Made by a program: the position numbers and the translations under genes
Notes under the pieces: model-generated
What the model was told of the DNA's origin: nothing
Databases searched by the model: none
The model's input: only the letters and a program-made list of their open reading frames with translations
Shown: positions 36,743 to 47,609 of the stretch, one piece after another
Position numbering within the stretch: the stretch's first letter is position 1
How the letters are laid out: each line of letters opens with the position of its first letter
Source: Planosporangium flavigriseum
GTDB lineage: Bacteria; Actinomycetota; Actinomycetes; Mycobacteriales; Micromonosporaceae
Assembly (NCBI RefSeq): GCF_011947225.1
Contig: NZ_JAATVW010000003.1
Coordinates: 62,001-126,000 of the forward strand
Reading direction: 5' to 3'
DNA: 64,000 nucleotides

Positions 36743-37918
36743 TCAGTCCCTTGGGTCTTTCGGGTCCAGGCCGAGCAGCGGGAACACCGCCCGTCGGGTG
36801 GCGAGGATGGACCGGTCAATGGCGTCCGGCGCGTCGAACCCCGGTGTCCAGGGGTGGTACACCGGATCGACCCCGTCGGTCATCAGGTCGGCGCTGCGGC
36901 GGTCGGGACACCGGTCGGCGGCGAGCGCCCGCCAGCTCTGCGGTATCGGGAGGGCCGGGTCCAGCGGCTCGCCGGTGACCACCGCCAGCAGGTGCGTCCA
37001 GGCCCGCGGTACGGCCTCGACCAGCGCGTACCCGCCACCGCCCAGGGCCACCCACCGGCCGCCGCACAGCTCCTCGGCGAGGTCGCGCAGGGCGAGGTAC
37101 GTGGCGCGCTGGCCGTCGACGGTCAGCCGCAAGTCGGCGAGCGGATCGAGCCGGTGCCCGTCGGCGCCGCACTGCGTGACCAGCACCTGGGGCCGGAACG
37201 TACGCAGCGCGCTGGGCACGATGGCGTGGAACGCGCGCAGCCAGCCGGCGTCGCCCGTACCCGGTGGCAGCGCGACGTTGATCGCGGTGCCCTCCGCGCC
37301 CGGCCCCCCGGTCTCGGCCGGGTACCCGGTGCCGGGGAACAGCGCCAGGGGGGTCTCGTGCAGGCTGATCGTCATGACCCTGGGGTCGTCGTAGAAGATC
37401 TCCTGTACGCCGTCGCCGTGGTGGACGTCGACGTCGACGTACCCGATCCGCTCGGCGCCCAGGTCGAGCAGGCGGGCGATCGCGACGGCCGGGTCGTTGT
37501 AGACGCAGAACCCGGAGGCCCGGTCGGGCATCGCGTGGTGCAGGCCGCCCGAGATGCTGACGGCTCTCGTGGTCTCGCCGCGCCACACCGCCTCGGCAGC
37601 AGCCAGGCTCGCGCCGGCGACGAGCGCGCTCGCGTCGTGCATGTGCGGGAAGACCGGGTTGTCGGGGGTGTTGAGCCCGTGGTCGTGCGTCCCGGTCGTG
37701 GCGTGCCGGATCGCGTCGAGGTACTCGAGCGTGTGTACCCGCAGCAGGGCGGCTTCGTCGGCCGGCTTCGGCGCTTGGAGACGCACCCCCGGGCGGTCGA
37801 GAACGCCCAGTTCACCGGCGAGAGCCATGGTCAACTCGACGCGTACGGGGTTGAGCGGGTGCTCGCCCATGTCGTAGCCGAGCAGGGCGTCGTTCCAGAC
37901 GACGGTCGTGTCGGTCAT
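36743..37918 (-). CDS. acuC: Acetoin utilisation protein AcuC-like protein deacetylase
   Basis: A 391-residue class I histone-deacetylase-fold enzyme. Zinc and catalytic residues lie in ISGGLHHAMPDRASGFCVYN (His pair) and YVDVDVHHGDGVQEIFYD (Asp and His ligands). The tyrosine lies in LGGGGYALVEAVPRAW. AcuC enzymes remove acetyl groups from acetyl-CoA synthetase and reactivate it. GGGGGAGGAACC before the ATG at 37918 fixes the start. Its neighbour is a Pat-type acetyltransferase, so the operon can both add and remove acetyl groups. An ATGA overlap links it to the rhodanese gene. Confidence 0.9.
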   Translation of the reverse strand: MTDTTVVWNDALLGYDMGEHPLNPVRVELTMALAGELGVLDRPGVRLQAPKPADEAALLRVHTLEYLDAIRHATTGTHDHGLNTPDNPVFPHMHDASALVAGASLAAAEAVWRGETTRAVSISGGLHHAMPDRASGFCVYNDPAVAIARLLDLGAERIGYVDVDVHHGDGVQEIFYDDPRVMTISLHETPLALFPGTGYPAETGGPGAEGTAINVALPPGTGDAGWLRAFHAIVPSALRTFRPQVLVTQCGADGHRLDPLADLRLTVDGQRATYLALRDLAEELCGGRWVALGGGGYALVEAVPRAWTHLLAVVTGEPLDPALPIPQSWRALAADRCPDRRSADLMTDGVDPVYHPWTPGFDAPDAIDRSILATRRAVFPLLGLDPKDPRD

Positions 37919-38763
37919 GGTTCCTCCCCCGTCGCCACCGGCCTCGACTGGTCGGTGATCCATTGACTCCACGAGCCCACATACAGGGCCGGCTCGAATC
38001 CGGCGATGGTCAGCGCGAGAACGGTCTGCGCCGCGGTCACCCCGGACCCGCAGTATGCGGCGACCGGTTGATCTTCATTCACCCCGAGGTGGGCGAATTG
38101 TCGGCGCAGCACGTCCGGCGGCTGGAGCCGGCCGGCGGCGTCGACCGTCTCGGCGGCCGGTTGGTTGCGCGCGCCCGGGATGTGACCGGCGACCGGGTCG
38201 ACCGGTTCGGTCTCGCCCCGGAACCGGGCCGGTACGCGAGCGTCGAGCAGCACCCCGTGAGCCGCCACGCCAGCGGCGCCGACCGCGTCCACGACCGGCA
38301 GCGAACCCGTCTTGACCGTCACGTCGCCGGGGACCGGGGTCGGCTCGGCCCGCGTGGTCGGGCAGGCGGCCTCGATCCAGGCGGCGTACCCGCCGTCGAG
38401 TACCCGTACGTCGGCCAGGCCGGCCCAGCGCAGGATCCACCAGGCCCGGGCGGCGGCGCCGGTCGGCGGGGCGCCTCCGGCGTCGTACACCACCACGGGG
38501 TGCCCCGCCCGTACCCCGCTCCGGCACAGCGCGACCTGCAGATTCTCGGGATCGGGCAGCGGGTGGCGCCCCCGCGAGCCGGGCGGGCCGGCGAGGTCGG
38601 CGTCGAGATCGAGGAAGACCGCGCCCGGCAGGTGGCCCGCGTCGTAGGAGGCGCGGCCACCGCCGGTGAGCGTCCAACGCACATCAAGTACGGTCGGCGG
38701 GTCGGCGCGGCCCAACTCGTCGATAAGTCCGGCCACGTCGACGAGGTGTTGCCGGTTTGTCAT
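37915..38763 (-). CDS. sseA: Rhodanese-type sulfurtransferase (thiosulfate/3-mercaptopyruvate)
   Basis: A 282-residue protein with two rhodanese domains. The first is inactive-like (VLDVRWTLTGGGRASYDAGHLPGAVFLD split around residue 25-50). The second carries the catalytic cysteine in AAYCGSGVTAAQTVLAL (near residue 236). The CGSGVTA loop matches mercaptopyruvate-type enzymes better than classical thiosulfate ones (CRKGVT). It transfers sulphane sulphur to cyanide, thiols or proteins. It heads the sseA-acuC-pat minus-strand operon and is divergent from a DtxR-type regulator. The functional connection to acetylation is unclear. Confidence 0.88.
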   Translation of the reverse strand: MTNRQHLVDVAGLIDELGRADPPTVLDVRWTLTGGGRASYDAGHLPGAVFLDLDADLAGPPGSRGRHPLPDPENLQVALCRSGVRAGHPVVVYDAGGAPPTGAAARAWWILRWAGLADVRVLDGGYAAWIEAACPTTRAEPTPVPGDVTVKTGSLPVVDAVGAAGVAAHGVLLDARVPARFRGETEPVDPVAGHIPGARNQPAAETVDAAGRLQPPDVLRRQFAHLGVNEDQPVAAYCGSGVTAAQTVLALTIAGFEPALYVGSWSQWITDQSRPVATGEEP

Positions 38764-38816
38764 GAGCCCAGTCTGTCCTACTCAGCGGGTAACATTGACG
38801 ATCGGGAGGACGCGTT

Positions 38817-39497
38817 TTGAACGACCTGGTCGACACCACTGAGATGTATCTCCGCACGATCCTCGAGCTCGAGGAGGAGGGCGTCCGGCCGCTGCGTGCC
38901 CGCATTGCGGAGCGGCTGCACCAGAGCGGGCCGACGGTGAGCCAGACGGTCTCCCGGATGGAGCGCGACGGGCTACTGACCGTGGAGGGCGACCGGCACC
39001 TCGTGCTGACCGAGGCCGGCCGCGGCTACGCCGTCTCCGTCATGCGCAAGCATCGCCTCGCCGAACTGCTGCTGGTCAACGTCATCGGCATGCCCTACGA
39101 GGAGGCCCACGAGGAGGCCTGCCGCTGGGAGCACGTCATGAGCGAGGCGGTCGAGCAGCGCGTCTACGACCTGCTCGGGCGGCCGACCCGCTCGCCGTAC
39201 GGCAACCCGATTCCGGGGCTCGGCGAGCTGGACGGCGAGGAGGTGACCGCGCCGAGCCGTGACGGCGAGCGCAATCTCGCCTTCCCCGGCCTGGCCGGGC
39301 CGGTGGTGGTCAGCCGTATCTGCGAAAGCGTGCAGACCGACGCCGACGTCCTGCGCCAACTGCACACCGCCGGGATCAACCCCGGCGCGAGGGTCACGGT
39401 GGCGCAGGAGCGGGACGCGGTGCGCGTCGACGGCGGTGGCCAGGAGATCCGGCTCCCTCGCGAGATCGCCTCGCGCGTGTTCGTCGCGCTGTCGTAA
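38817..39497 (+). CDS. DtxR/IdeR-family metal-dependent transcriptional regulator
   Basis: A 226-residue three-domain regulator. It has an N-terminal winged helix (DLVDTTEMYLRTILELEEE; RLHQSGPTVSQTVSRMERDG). The metal-binding dimerisation domain contains MRKHRLAELLLVNVIGMPYE and CRWEHVMSEAVEQRV, with the Met, Cys, Glu and His ligands of the iron-type proteins. The SH3-like third domain starts near residue 150. The Cys-Glu pair (CRWEH) resembles IdeR/DtxR (iron) rather than MntR. The start is TTG, decided by GGGAGG seven bases upstream. It is divergent from sseA. Confidence 0.9.
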   Translation: MNDLVDTTEMYLRTILELEEEGVRPLRARIAERLHQSGPTVSQTVSRMERDGLLTVEGDRHLVLTEAGRGYAVSVMRKHRLAELLLVNVIGMPYEEAHEEACRWEHVMSEAVEQRVYDLLGRPTRSPYGNPIPGLGELDGEEVTAPSRDGERNLAFPGLAGPVVVSRICESVQTDADVLRQLHTAGINPGARVTVAQERDAVRVDGGGQEIRLPREIASRVFVALS

Positions 39498-39553
39498 CCG
39501 CCTCGACCAGTCCGGCCCGCGGTCTCCGCCGGGCGGCCCGGACCAGTCGCCGC

Positions 39554-40117
39554 TCAGACGCCGTCCCGGTCGATCTTCTTCGCCAGCGCGACGAGTTTGT
39601 CACTCAACGCGCTTTCGTCGCTACCCGGCCGGCAGCGGTAACGCAGGACGAGCAGCCGGCCGTTACCTGACAGCCAGCCCACCTCGACCCCCGGCCCGGC
39701 CGGCTCGACCGCCGGCACCCCCGCTGTGTACCCAGCCTTGCCGAGTTCGGCGACCGCCGCGGCTCCCGAGGGTTTCGCGGTTGACAGGAACGCCGCCGGC
39801 TCGACGTTGACGGGCGTGACCGCGAGGGTCAGGTCCGGATAACTGCCGGCCTTCGTCTGCAGGACGCAGGTGGCCGTGGCATCGGTGGCGCCGGCCGCCG
39901 ACACGTCGAACGAGGTGCCGAGGATCTGTTCGATCACCTCGTACTCCAGCAGGTGGCAGGCTCCTCCGGGGGCGCTCGCGGGGGAGCGCGTCGACGCGGG
40001 CGTACTGGCCGCGGTGAACCGCGCCCGGGTCCCGGCGCCACAACCGGTAGCCCCGAGGACCGCGACAGCGGACGTCACGACGGCGCAGATCGTCCGAATT
40101 GACGCTGACCGCCGCAC
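39554..40117 (-). CDS. Predicted secreted lipoprotein
   Basis: A 187-residue protein. A positively charged start and hydrophobic segment are followed by a lipobox-like LGATGC, so residue ~26 cysteine should be lipidated and the protein anchored outside the membrane. The mature part has a low-complexity Thr/Ser/Pro/Ala linker and then a domain with two further cysteines (ACHLLEYEVIEQILG, ATCVLQTKAGSYPDL). It resembles DUF3558-type lipoproteins by layout, not by clear motif. Function is unknown. Confidence 0.65.
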   Translation of the reverse strand: MRRSASIRTICAVVTSAVAVLGATGCGAGTRARFTAASTPASTRSPASAPGGACHLLEYEVIEQILGTSFDVSAAGATDATATCVLQTKAGSYPDLTLAVTPVNVEPAAFLSTAKPSGAAAVAELGKAGYTAGVPAVEPAGPGVEVGWLSGNGRLLVLRYRCRPGSDESALSDKLVALAKKIDRDGV

Positions 40118-40259
40118 CGACCCTCTCCCCTCGCCCGCGGCACCACCGTACGGCCTCCGCCGCGCTGGCGGAACGGCGTCGATTCCGAGCGTAGGATCCT
40201 AGCCGCGTCGATCTGAGAGCGCAGGCATAGCGGCGAAGAATGAGCTGAACGGGGCATAT

Positions 40260-41447
40260 ATGCGATATGCCGTTATTGGCGGCGGGATCGTCGGCCTGGC
40301 GACCGCCCATGAGCTCCGCAGGGTGCACCCCGGTGCCGCGGTCACCGTCGTGGAGAAGGAGGCCGGCTGGGGCGCCCATCAGACCGGCCACAACTCGGGC
40401 GTCATCCACGCCGGCGTGTACTACGCGCCGGGCAGCCTCAAGGCCGAGCTGTGCAGGGCCGGGCGGCGGTCGATGCTTGACTTCTGCGCGGAACACGACA
40501 TCCCCTTCCAGGTCTGCGGCAAGCTGATCGTCGCCACCGACGAAGCCGAACTGCCCCGCCTCCACGCGCTGCACGAACGCGCCCGCGCCAACGACCTCGA
40601 GGTCCGGTTGATCACCCCGGAGGAGGCCCGCGAGTACGAACCGGAGGTGGCCTGCGTGGCCGCGCTCCACGTCGCCGCCACCGGCATCGTCAACTTCGGC
40701 ACGGTCTGCGCGCGCCTCGCCGAACTGCTGGAGAAGTCCGGCGCCGACATGCGTACCGGCGAGCGGGTCATCGGCATCCGCAGCGCGACCGCCGACGGAC
40801 CGGTGACCGTGCAGACCACACGCGGCGAACTCCAGGCGGACGTCCTGATCAACTGCGCCGGCCTGCACGCCGACCGGATCGCCCGGATGGCCGGGGTCCA
40901 CCCACCGGCCAGGATCGTTCCGTTCCGCGGCGAGTACTACGAACTGCGCCCCGAGCGCCGCGGCCTGGTCCGGGGGCTCATCTACCCGGTACCCGATCCG
41001 CAGTTCCCGTTCCTCGGCGTGCACCTGACCAAGATGATCGACGGAAGCGTCCACGCCGGCCCGAACGCCGTGCTCGCCCTGGCCCGCGAGGGTTACGGCT
41101 GGAGCCGGATCCGGCCGGGCGACCTGCTGGACGCGGCCACGTACAGCGGGCTGTGGCGGTTGGGGCGGCGGCACTGGCGGTACGGCGCCAGCGAGGTCGG
41201 CCGGTCGCTGTCCAAGCGGCGCTTCGCGGCCAGCCTGGCCCGGCTCGTACCCGCCATCGGCCCCGACGACCTGGTCAAGGCCGAGGCGGGCGTACGCGCC
41301 CAGGCGATCCGACCCGACGGCAGCCTCGTCGACGACTTCCTCATCGCGCGGCAGGGCCGGCAGGTGCACGTACTCAACGCGCCGTCACCCGCCGCCACCA
41401 GTTCCCTGGAGATCGCCAAGCACATCGTCGCCGGCCTGCCCGCGTAG
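40260..41447 (+). CDS. lhgO: L-2-hydroxyglutarate oxidase
   Basis: A 395-residue FAD-dependent oxidoreductase of the DAO family. The FAD-binding start is RYAVIGGGIVGLATAHELRR. The block GWGAHQTGHNSGVIHAGVYY is typical of LhgO. The adenine-binding strand ends INCAGLHADRIARMAG. The C-terminus has VKAEAGVRAQAIRPDGSLVDDF. It oxidises L-2-hydroxyglutarate, a by-product of malate and lactate dehydrogenases, back to 2-oxoglutarate and passes electrons to quinone or oxygen. It stands alone between two genes on the other strand. Confidence 0.92.
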   Translation: MRYAVIGGGIVGLATAHELRRVHPGAAVTVVEKEAGWGAHQTGHNSGVIHAGVYYAPGSLKAELCRAGRRSMLDFCAEHDIPFQVCGKLIVATDEAELPRLHALHERARANDLEVRLITPEEAREYEPEVACVAALHVAATGIVNFGTVCARLAELLEKSGADMRTGERVIGIRSATADGPVTVQTTRGELQADVLINCAGLHADRIARMAGVHPPARIVPFRGEYYELRPERRGLVRGLIYPVPDPQFPFLGVHLTKMIDGSVHAGPNAVLALAREGYGWSRIRPGDLLDAATYSGLWRLGRRHWRYGASEVGRSLSKRRFAASLARLVPAIGPDDLVKAEAGVRAQAIRPDGSLVDDFLIARQGRQVHVLNAPSPAATSSLEIAKHIVAGLPA

Positions 41448-41470
41448 CGGCGCGAAGCGCCGGATCTGAG

Positions 41471-42562
41471 CTAGTCCCGCGCCGCGCCGGTCGAACCGCC
41501 GAGCACGATCCGGGCGACGGCCCGCAGCGAGTCGGAGCCGGGTACGAAGTAACCGTCGTGCTCGACCACATTGTCGACCGGCAGCCGGCGCGCGCCGAAC
41601 GCCGCGTCGAACGGCAGGGTGCCGTGCCCGGCGCCCAGGATCCGGATCCCGGGCAGCTCGCGAGTCCAGTCCGACAACGTGCTACCCGCCCACACGCGGG
41701 CGCTGGTCCGCAGTTCGGTGGCCCGTTCGACTCCCATGCCCGGGCTGCCCAGAGCGACGATGTCCTGTACGTGCCGCCCGAGGGCCGGCGCCGCGAGCCC
41801 CGCGACGACCGATCCGTAGCTGTGCCCAACGAGGGTCACCGTCGCCATCGGACGGTACTCCCCCAGTCCCGCCACGAACCGGACCAGCGCCGCCGCCCCG
41901 TCCCGCGCCCGCTCCTCGCGGGCCGCCTCGCGCCCGATGCCCTCCGGCGGGTCGTAGCCCAGCCAGGCGATCACCGCGACGCGGGCGTTGCCGTCATCCG
42001 CCCGTACCTGCTGAAAGAGCTGCCGGGCCTGCCACGCGAGCGCCCGCCGCTCGCGACCGGCACAACCCCGGTCGAAGTTGCCCAGCCGGTTACTCAGCCC
42101 CGGGACGATGACCGCGATCCGGTCAGCCGAGGCGAGATCCCCGAGCACCTCGGCGACGCGCCCGTTGCCGCGCGGGTCGTACGCGATCAGATGGCGCTCG
42201 GGCGACCACGCGGAGCGGCGTGCGTTGGCGGCGAACCGTAGGTCCAGCGGCGCGCCGTCGAGGTTGCCGACGATGGCCGGGTACCGCTCGGCGAGCGCGG
42301 CGCGGGCCGCCGGTTCCAGACCGACGAAGAACCGGGCAATCTGGGCCGGGGTGGCCCGCCGTGGGTCCGGCAGCGGCTGCCCCGCCACCCGGTCGGCGAC
42401 CCACGCGGAGATTCCCGGCAAGTTGGCGGAGGCGCTCGCGGCCGCGGGTTCGGCCGGCCCGAACAGCCAACCACCAAAGCCGGCGACCACGGCCAGGACC
42501 GTGGTCGCCGCATCTCGGGTCAGCCGGAGCATCAGGCGCCGAGGGTCGCCGAGCAAACTCAT
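41471..42562 (-). CDS. DUF1023 alpha/beta-hydrolase
   Basis: A 363-residue secreted or membrane-linked hydrolase. An N-terminal hydrophobic segment (AATTVLAVVAGFGGWLFG) is a likely signal or anchor. The hydrolase part has RHLIAYDPRGNGRVAEVLGD, VIAWLGYDPPEGIG, and the nucleophile elbow TLVGHSYGSVVAGLAAP (Ser in GHSYG). The histidine is likely in VVEHDGYFVPGSDSL. Substrate is unknown; a lipid or ester is expected of the family. Its promoter and first codons are duplicated 3.85 kb away at 46.4 kb, where the rest of the gene is missing. Confidence 0.85.
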   Translation of the reverse strand: MSLLGDPRRLMLRLTRDAATTVLAVVAGFGGWLFGPAEPAAASASANLPGISAWVADRVAGQPLPDPRRATPAQIARFFVGLEPAARAALAERYPAIVGNLDGAPLDLRFAANARRSAWSPERHLIAYDPRGNGRVAEVLGDLASADRIAVIVPGLSNRLGNFDRGCAGRERRALAWQARQLFQQVRADDGNARVAVIAWLGYDPPEGIGREAAREERARDGAAALVRFVAGLGEYRPMATVTLVGHSYGSVVAGLAAPALGRHVQDIVALGSPGMGVERATELRTSARVWAGSTLSDWTRELPGIRILGAGHGTLPFDAAFGARRLPVDNVVEHDGYFVPGSDSLRAVARIVLGGSTGAARD

Positions 42563-42713
42563 TCATCGCCTCCTGGAGTCGGACACCTCTTGTCCGACTA
42601 CGAAGCAGCCGGTGCACGGGGTTCACGATCGCCAACCCGGACAGCCGCCGCCGATTCGCCCCAAACCGTACTGGCGCATACATCAAATCCGGGTTAGGAG
42701 GTGGAGAAAAAGG

Positions 42714-45261
<2,548 letters not shown>

Positions 45262-45437
45262 CGTGTCTCCATCTGTGCGGCGGGGCCACCTTTGCGGTTT
45301 CCGTCGGCGTCGCCCGGCTCGATCTAACCAGCTTCGCGCAGTACGTGATTGCCTGGCTTAAAGACAAATGGGAAGTCCGGAAATCGACAGCCCGATCGCC
45401 CCGGATGGCGATTTCGCCGTTGGCCGTTCGTCGTAAC

Positions 45438-45627
45438 GGTGGTTTGTTGAGGCTGGCGGGGACAGGGGCCGGCGGTAGGGCTTGTTTGCGCAGTTCAGGA
45501 GGTCGTGATGACTGCGCGTCGGACGTGCCTGCCGGCGACTGGGCCACCAGCCCCACTCCAAGCGCTTCTGACCGCCGTCACCACCGGCCAGAAATCAGCC
45601 GCTATCTCCCGCCTTAACAAACCACCG
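45438..45627. repeat. 190-bp segment bounded by 17-bp inverted repeats
   Basis: Positions 45438-45454 and 45611-45627 are inverted copies with one mismatch (outer bases CGGTGGTTTGTT). The arms are 156 bp apart, resembling a miniature inverted-repeat element, though no clear target-site duplication flanks it. It occupies most of the 392-bp gap between the UvrA-type gene and the toxin gene. Confidence 0.45.
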
Positions 45628-45657
45628 CTAGGTTGCTCCTCGCTCGTCAGTACCTAG
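45508..45657 (+). CDS. Doubtful 49-codon ORF inside the inverted-repeat segment
   Basis: An ATG preceded by TCAGGAGGTCGTG opens a frame starting MTARRTCLPATGPPAPLQAL and ending in TAG at 45655. It overlaps the right inverted repeat and the last bases of the toxin gene. The ribosome site is good but the product is short and unrecognised. It might be a transposase or other remnant. Confidence 0.2.
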   Translation: MTARRTCLPATGPPAPLQALLTAVTTGQKSAAISRLNKPPLGCSSLVST

Positions 45658-46010
45658 GTCGGCGGCCAAGCGAGCATGCGCTGGAGCCAGCTTCCAACCT
45701 CGGCCGCCTCCGATTCGGTGAGCCGACCCAGCGGCCTCTCACCCTTCAGACGCGCGGTCGAAATCGACGTGACGTCCTCGGTCCGGGCCCAACTCGTCCG
45801 GCTCAATCCCCCGTCGGATGAGTTGATCAGTACGTGGTGAGGCAGTCCGCGGTCCCGCGTCGTCAACGGGACCACCAGGGTCATGTCGATCGGGAACCGG
45901 CAGTGCAGTTCGGACGCCACGATCACGGCAGGGCGGACACCGCGCTGCTCGCTCCCGATGGGCTGGCCGAAATCCACCAGCCAGACCTGCCAGGGGCGGA
46001 CATGGCTCAC
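45654..46010 (-). CDS. MazF/PemK-type toxin endoribonuclease
   Basis: A 118-residue MazF-fold protein. The conserved start is VRPWQVWLVDFG and the core is GVRPAVIVASEL. A LVVPLTTRDRGLPHHVLI strand with the Thr of the active site follows, then the terminal helix with LTESEAAEVGSWLQ. MazF toxins cut single-stranded RNA. The GTG at 46010 overlaps the antitoxin stop by 4 bp, the usual arrangement with the antitoxin first. Confidence 0.88.
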   Translation of the reverse strand: MSHVRPWQVWLVDFGQPIGSEQRGVRPAVIVASELHCRFPIDMTLVVPLTTRDRGLPHHVLINSSDGGLSRTSWARTEDVTSISTARLKGERPLGRLTESEAAEVGSWLQRMLAWPPT

Positions 46011-46258
46011 GCCGCCGGATCCTGACGCATCCAGTCGCCTGCCGCGTTGTCCGTGAGCCGGGACTCGTTGCGGTACGAGGCCCATTCGTCCTCGTCGGCG
46101 CGCAACCGCTCATAGGCTGCCAGCGCTTCGCGCTCCTCGTGCTCCGCCAGCAGCCGACGCAGCGCCTCAGCGAGCGTCGCGCCGCCGTAGTCCTCCGACG
46201 CAAGGCGAGCGAGGCGGTCCCGCAGCTCGGTCGTGATCTTGATCGTCGTCATGCTCAT
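46007..46258 (-). CDS. Antitoxin of the MazF-type pair
   Basis: An 83-residue protein. The N-terminus MSMTTIKITTELRDRLARLA resembles a ribbon-helix-helix DNA-binding domain. The rest is a helical, charged toxin-neutralising tail (EALRRLLAEHEEREALAAYERL). It should repress its own operon and bind the toxin. Alternative starts at 46270 and 46252 exist; 46258 is a compromise. Confidence 0.8.
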   Translation of the reverse strand: MSMTTIKITTELRDRLARLASEDYGGATLAEALRRLLAEHEEREALAAYERLRADEDEWASYRNESRLTDNAAGDWMRQDPAA

Positions 46259-46380
46259 GCCAATAAGCATGACACGACGGTATGCCGATCAGCATTCTTC
46301 CACTGCCCCCTCGCCTCGGCGGCGCTAGCTGAGGTTGGCAGCGGGTCTTCGCCGAGCGCGGCGGCGACGAGGTCGGCGTC

Positions 46381-46600
46381 CTGGCGCCGGGGTCGCCGAG
46401 CAATCGCATTCATCGCCTCCTGGAGCCGGACAGCTCTTGTCCGACTACGAAGCGGCCGGTGTCCGGGTTCACGATCGCCAACCCGGACACCGGCCACCGA
46501 TCCGCCACAGACCGTACCGATGCCGTCATGCGGTCGCCGAGGGCACCGGTCCGAATAGGGATGATCGGCGCAATACTCGACACCTTCCGGCCGGGTGGGA
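46381..46600. repeat. Direct repeat copy 2 (~220 bp), with strong hairpin
   Basis: Copy of 42534-42750. On the minus strand it reads as the 5' leader and first ~8 codons of a DUF1023 gene (MRLLGDPG), after which homology stops. It contains a perfect 16-bp stem (46454-46469 with 46480-46495, 10-nt loop) that is degenerate in copy 1. It fills the 382-bp gap between the antitoxin gene and the gas-vesicle operon. Confidence 0.8.
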
Positions 46601-46640
46601 CCCGCGTCGCAGCGCCGGACGCCCCGGCTGATCCCTTCGG

Positions 46641-47609
46641 CTACCGCGAGCCGCGGCTGTCGGCTGACACGGGACGCGAGTCGTCCTCGTCGTCGGCGTC
46701 GTCGTCGTACTCGTCCTCGTCGTACTCGTACTCGTCGTCCTCGTCGTCCTCGTCGTCGGCGGTCCGATCGTCGGGCGTCGTCGGCGGCTCCTGATCGCCC
46801 TGCTCAACCTCCTCCCACTCGGCCTCCTCCGGTTGGTGGACGACCTCGCTGTCGCGGATCTCGCCGCGCCACGCCCCGGTCGCCTCGCCGTTCAACGTGA
46901 CGAACCGGCGGAAGTTCTTGAGATCCAGCCGGGCCCGACGGCCGCCGGCACGCCAGAGGTTGCCGGTCTTCTCGAACAGGCCCTGCGGGTAGTACTCCAT
47001 GACCAGCAGGACCCGGGTCAGGTCATCGGCGAGCGGGTGGAAGGTGACGACCCCCTTCGTGGAACCCTTGGCACCCTCGCTCGTCCAGACGATGCGGCGG
47101 TCCGGAATCTGCTCCTGGGTGACGGCCTTCCAGGTACGCCGGGACTTGAACACCTTGACCCGCCACGTGGTCTCGGTGTCGCTGATCCGGTCGACCCCCT
47201 CGACGCCCTTCATGAACTTCGCGAACTCCCCGTACTGGGTCCACTGGTTGTAGACCACGTCGACGGGCAGCCCGATGTCGATGTCCTCGCTGATGTGTGT
47301 CACCTTCGGCTTTCCGCCGCCCTCGCCGCCGCCGAGAGCCGACTTCACCTTCTCGGTCAGGCCGGTCATCGCCGCGCTGATACCGGCGCGCATCGGGGAC
47401 TTGCCTTCGGCGAGCCCGCGTACCCCGACGAGCGCGGCCTTCAGACCGCCACCGTCACCGCCTTCGTTCAGCCGCTCGATGAGGTTGTCGACCAGGTGGT
47501 TCGCCCGCGCCAGCGCATAGTCTCTGGCTTCCCGTCCGAGGCGTGCCATGGCCGGGTTGTCACGCAGGGCCCGGCCGAGGTCGGCGAGAGGGGAACTGGC
47601 CTCGCTCAT
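46641..47609 (-). CDS. Gas-vesicle-linked SRPBCC (polyketide cyclase/dehydrase-like) protein
   Basis: A 322-residue protein, last in the gas-vesicle operon. The N-terminal ~100 residues are helical. An SRPBCC domain follows (residues ~107-245), with SEDIDIGLPVDVVYNQWTQY, FMKGVEGVDRISDTETTWRV and RIVWTSEGAKGSTKGVVTFH. The final ~65 residues are almost all Asp, Glu and Tyr, encoded by a near-microsatellite of GAC/GAG/TAC triplets. Proteins of this layout are annotated GvpZ or similar in Streptomyces gas-vesicle clusters; the biochemical role is unknown. Its ATG overlaps the preceding stop. Confidence 0.75.
   Translation of the reverse strand: MSEASSPLADLGRALRDNPAMARLGREARDYALARANHLVDNLIERLNEGGDGGGLKAALVGVRGLAEGKSPMRAGISAAMTGLTEKVKSALGGGEGGGKPKVTHISEDIDIGLPVDVVYNQWTQYGEFAKFMKGVEGVDRISDTETTWRVKVFKSRRTWKAVTQEQIPDRRIVWTSEGAKGSTKGVVTFHPLADDLTRVLLVMEYYPQGLFEKTGNLWRAGGRRARLDLKNFRRFVTLNGEATGAWRGEIRDSEVVHQPEEAEWEEVEQGDQEPPTTPDDRTADDEDDEDDEYEYDEDEYDDDADDEDDSRPVSADSRGSR

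Noticed and set aside
46680-46770. Short regular repeats that resemble a CRISPR-like or microsatellite array
   Set aside because: The repeats are triplets coding for the Asp/Glu/Tyr tail of the SRPBCC protein, with no spacer structure.
46561-46794. Plus-strand ORF starting MIGAILDTFRPGG
   Set aside because: Only the first ~30 codons lie in the repeat. The rest is antisense to the acidic tail of the SRPBCC gene and reads as Ser-rich low complexity.
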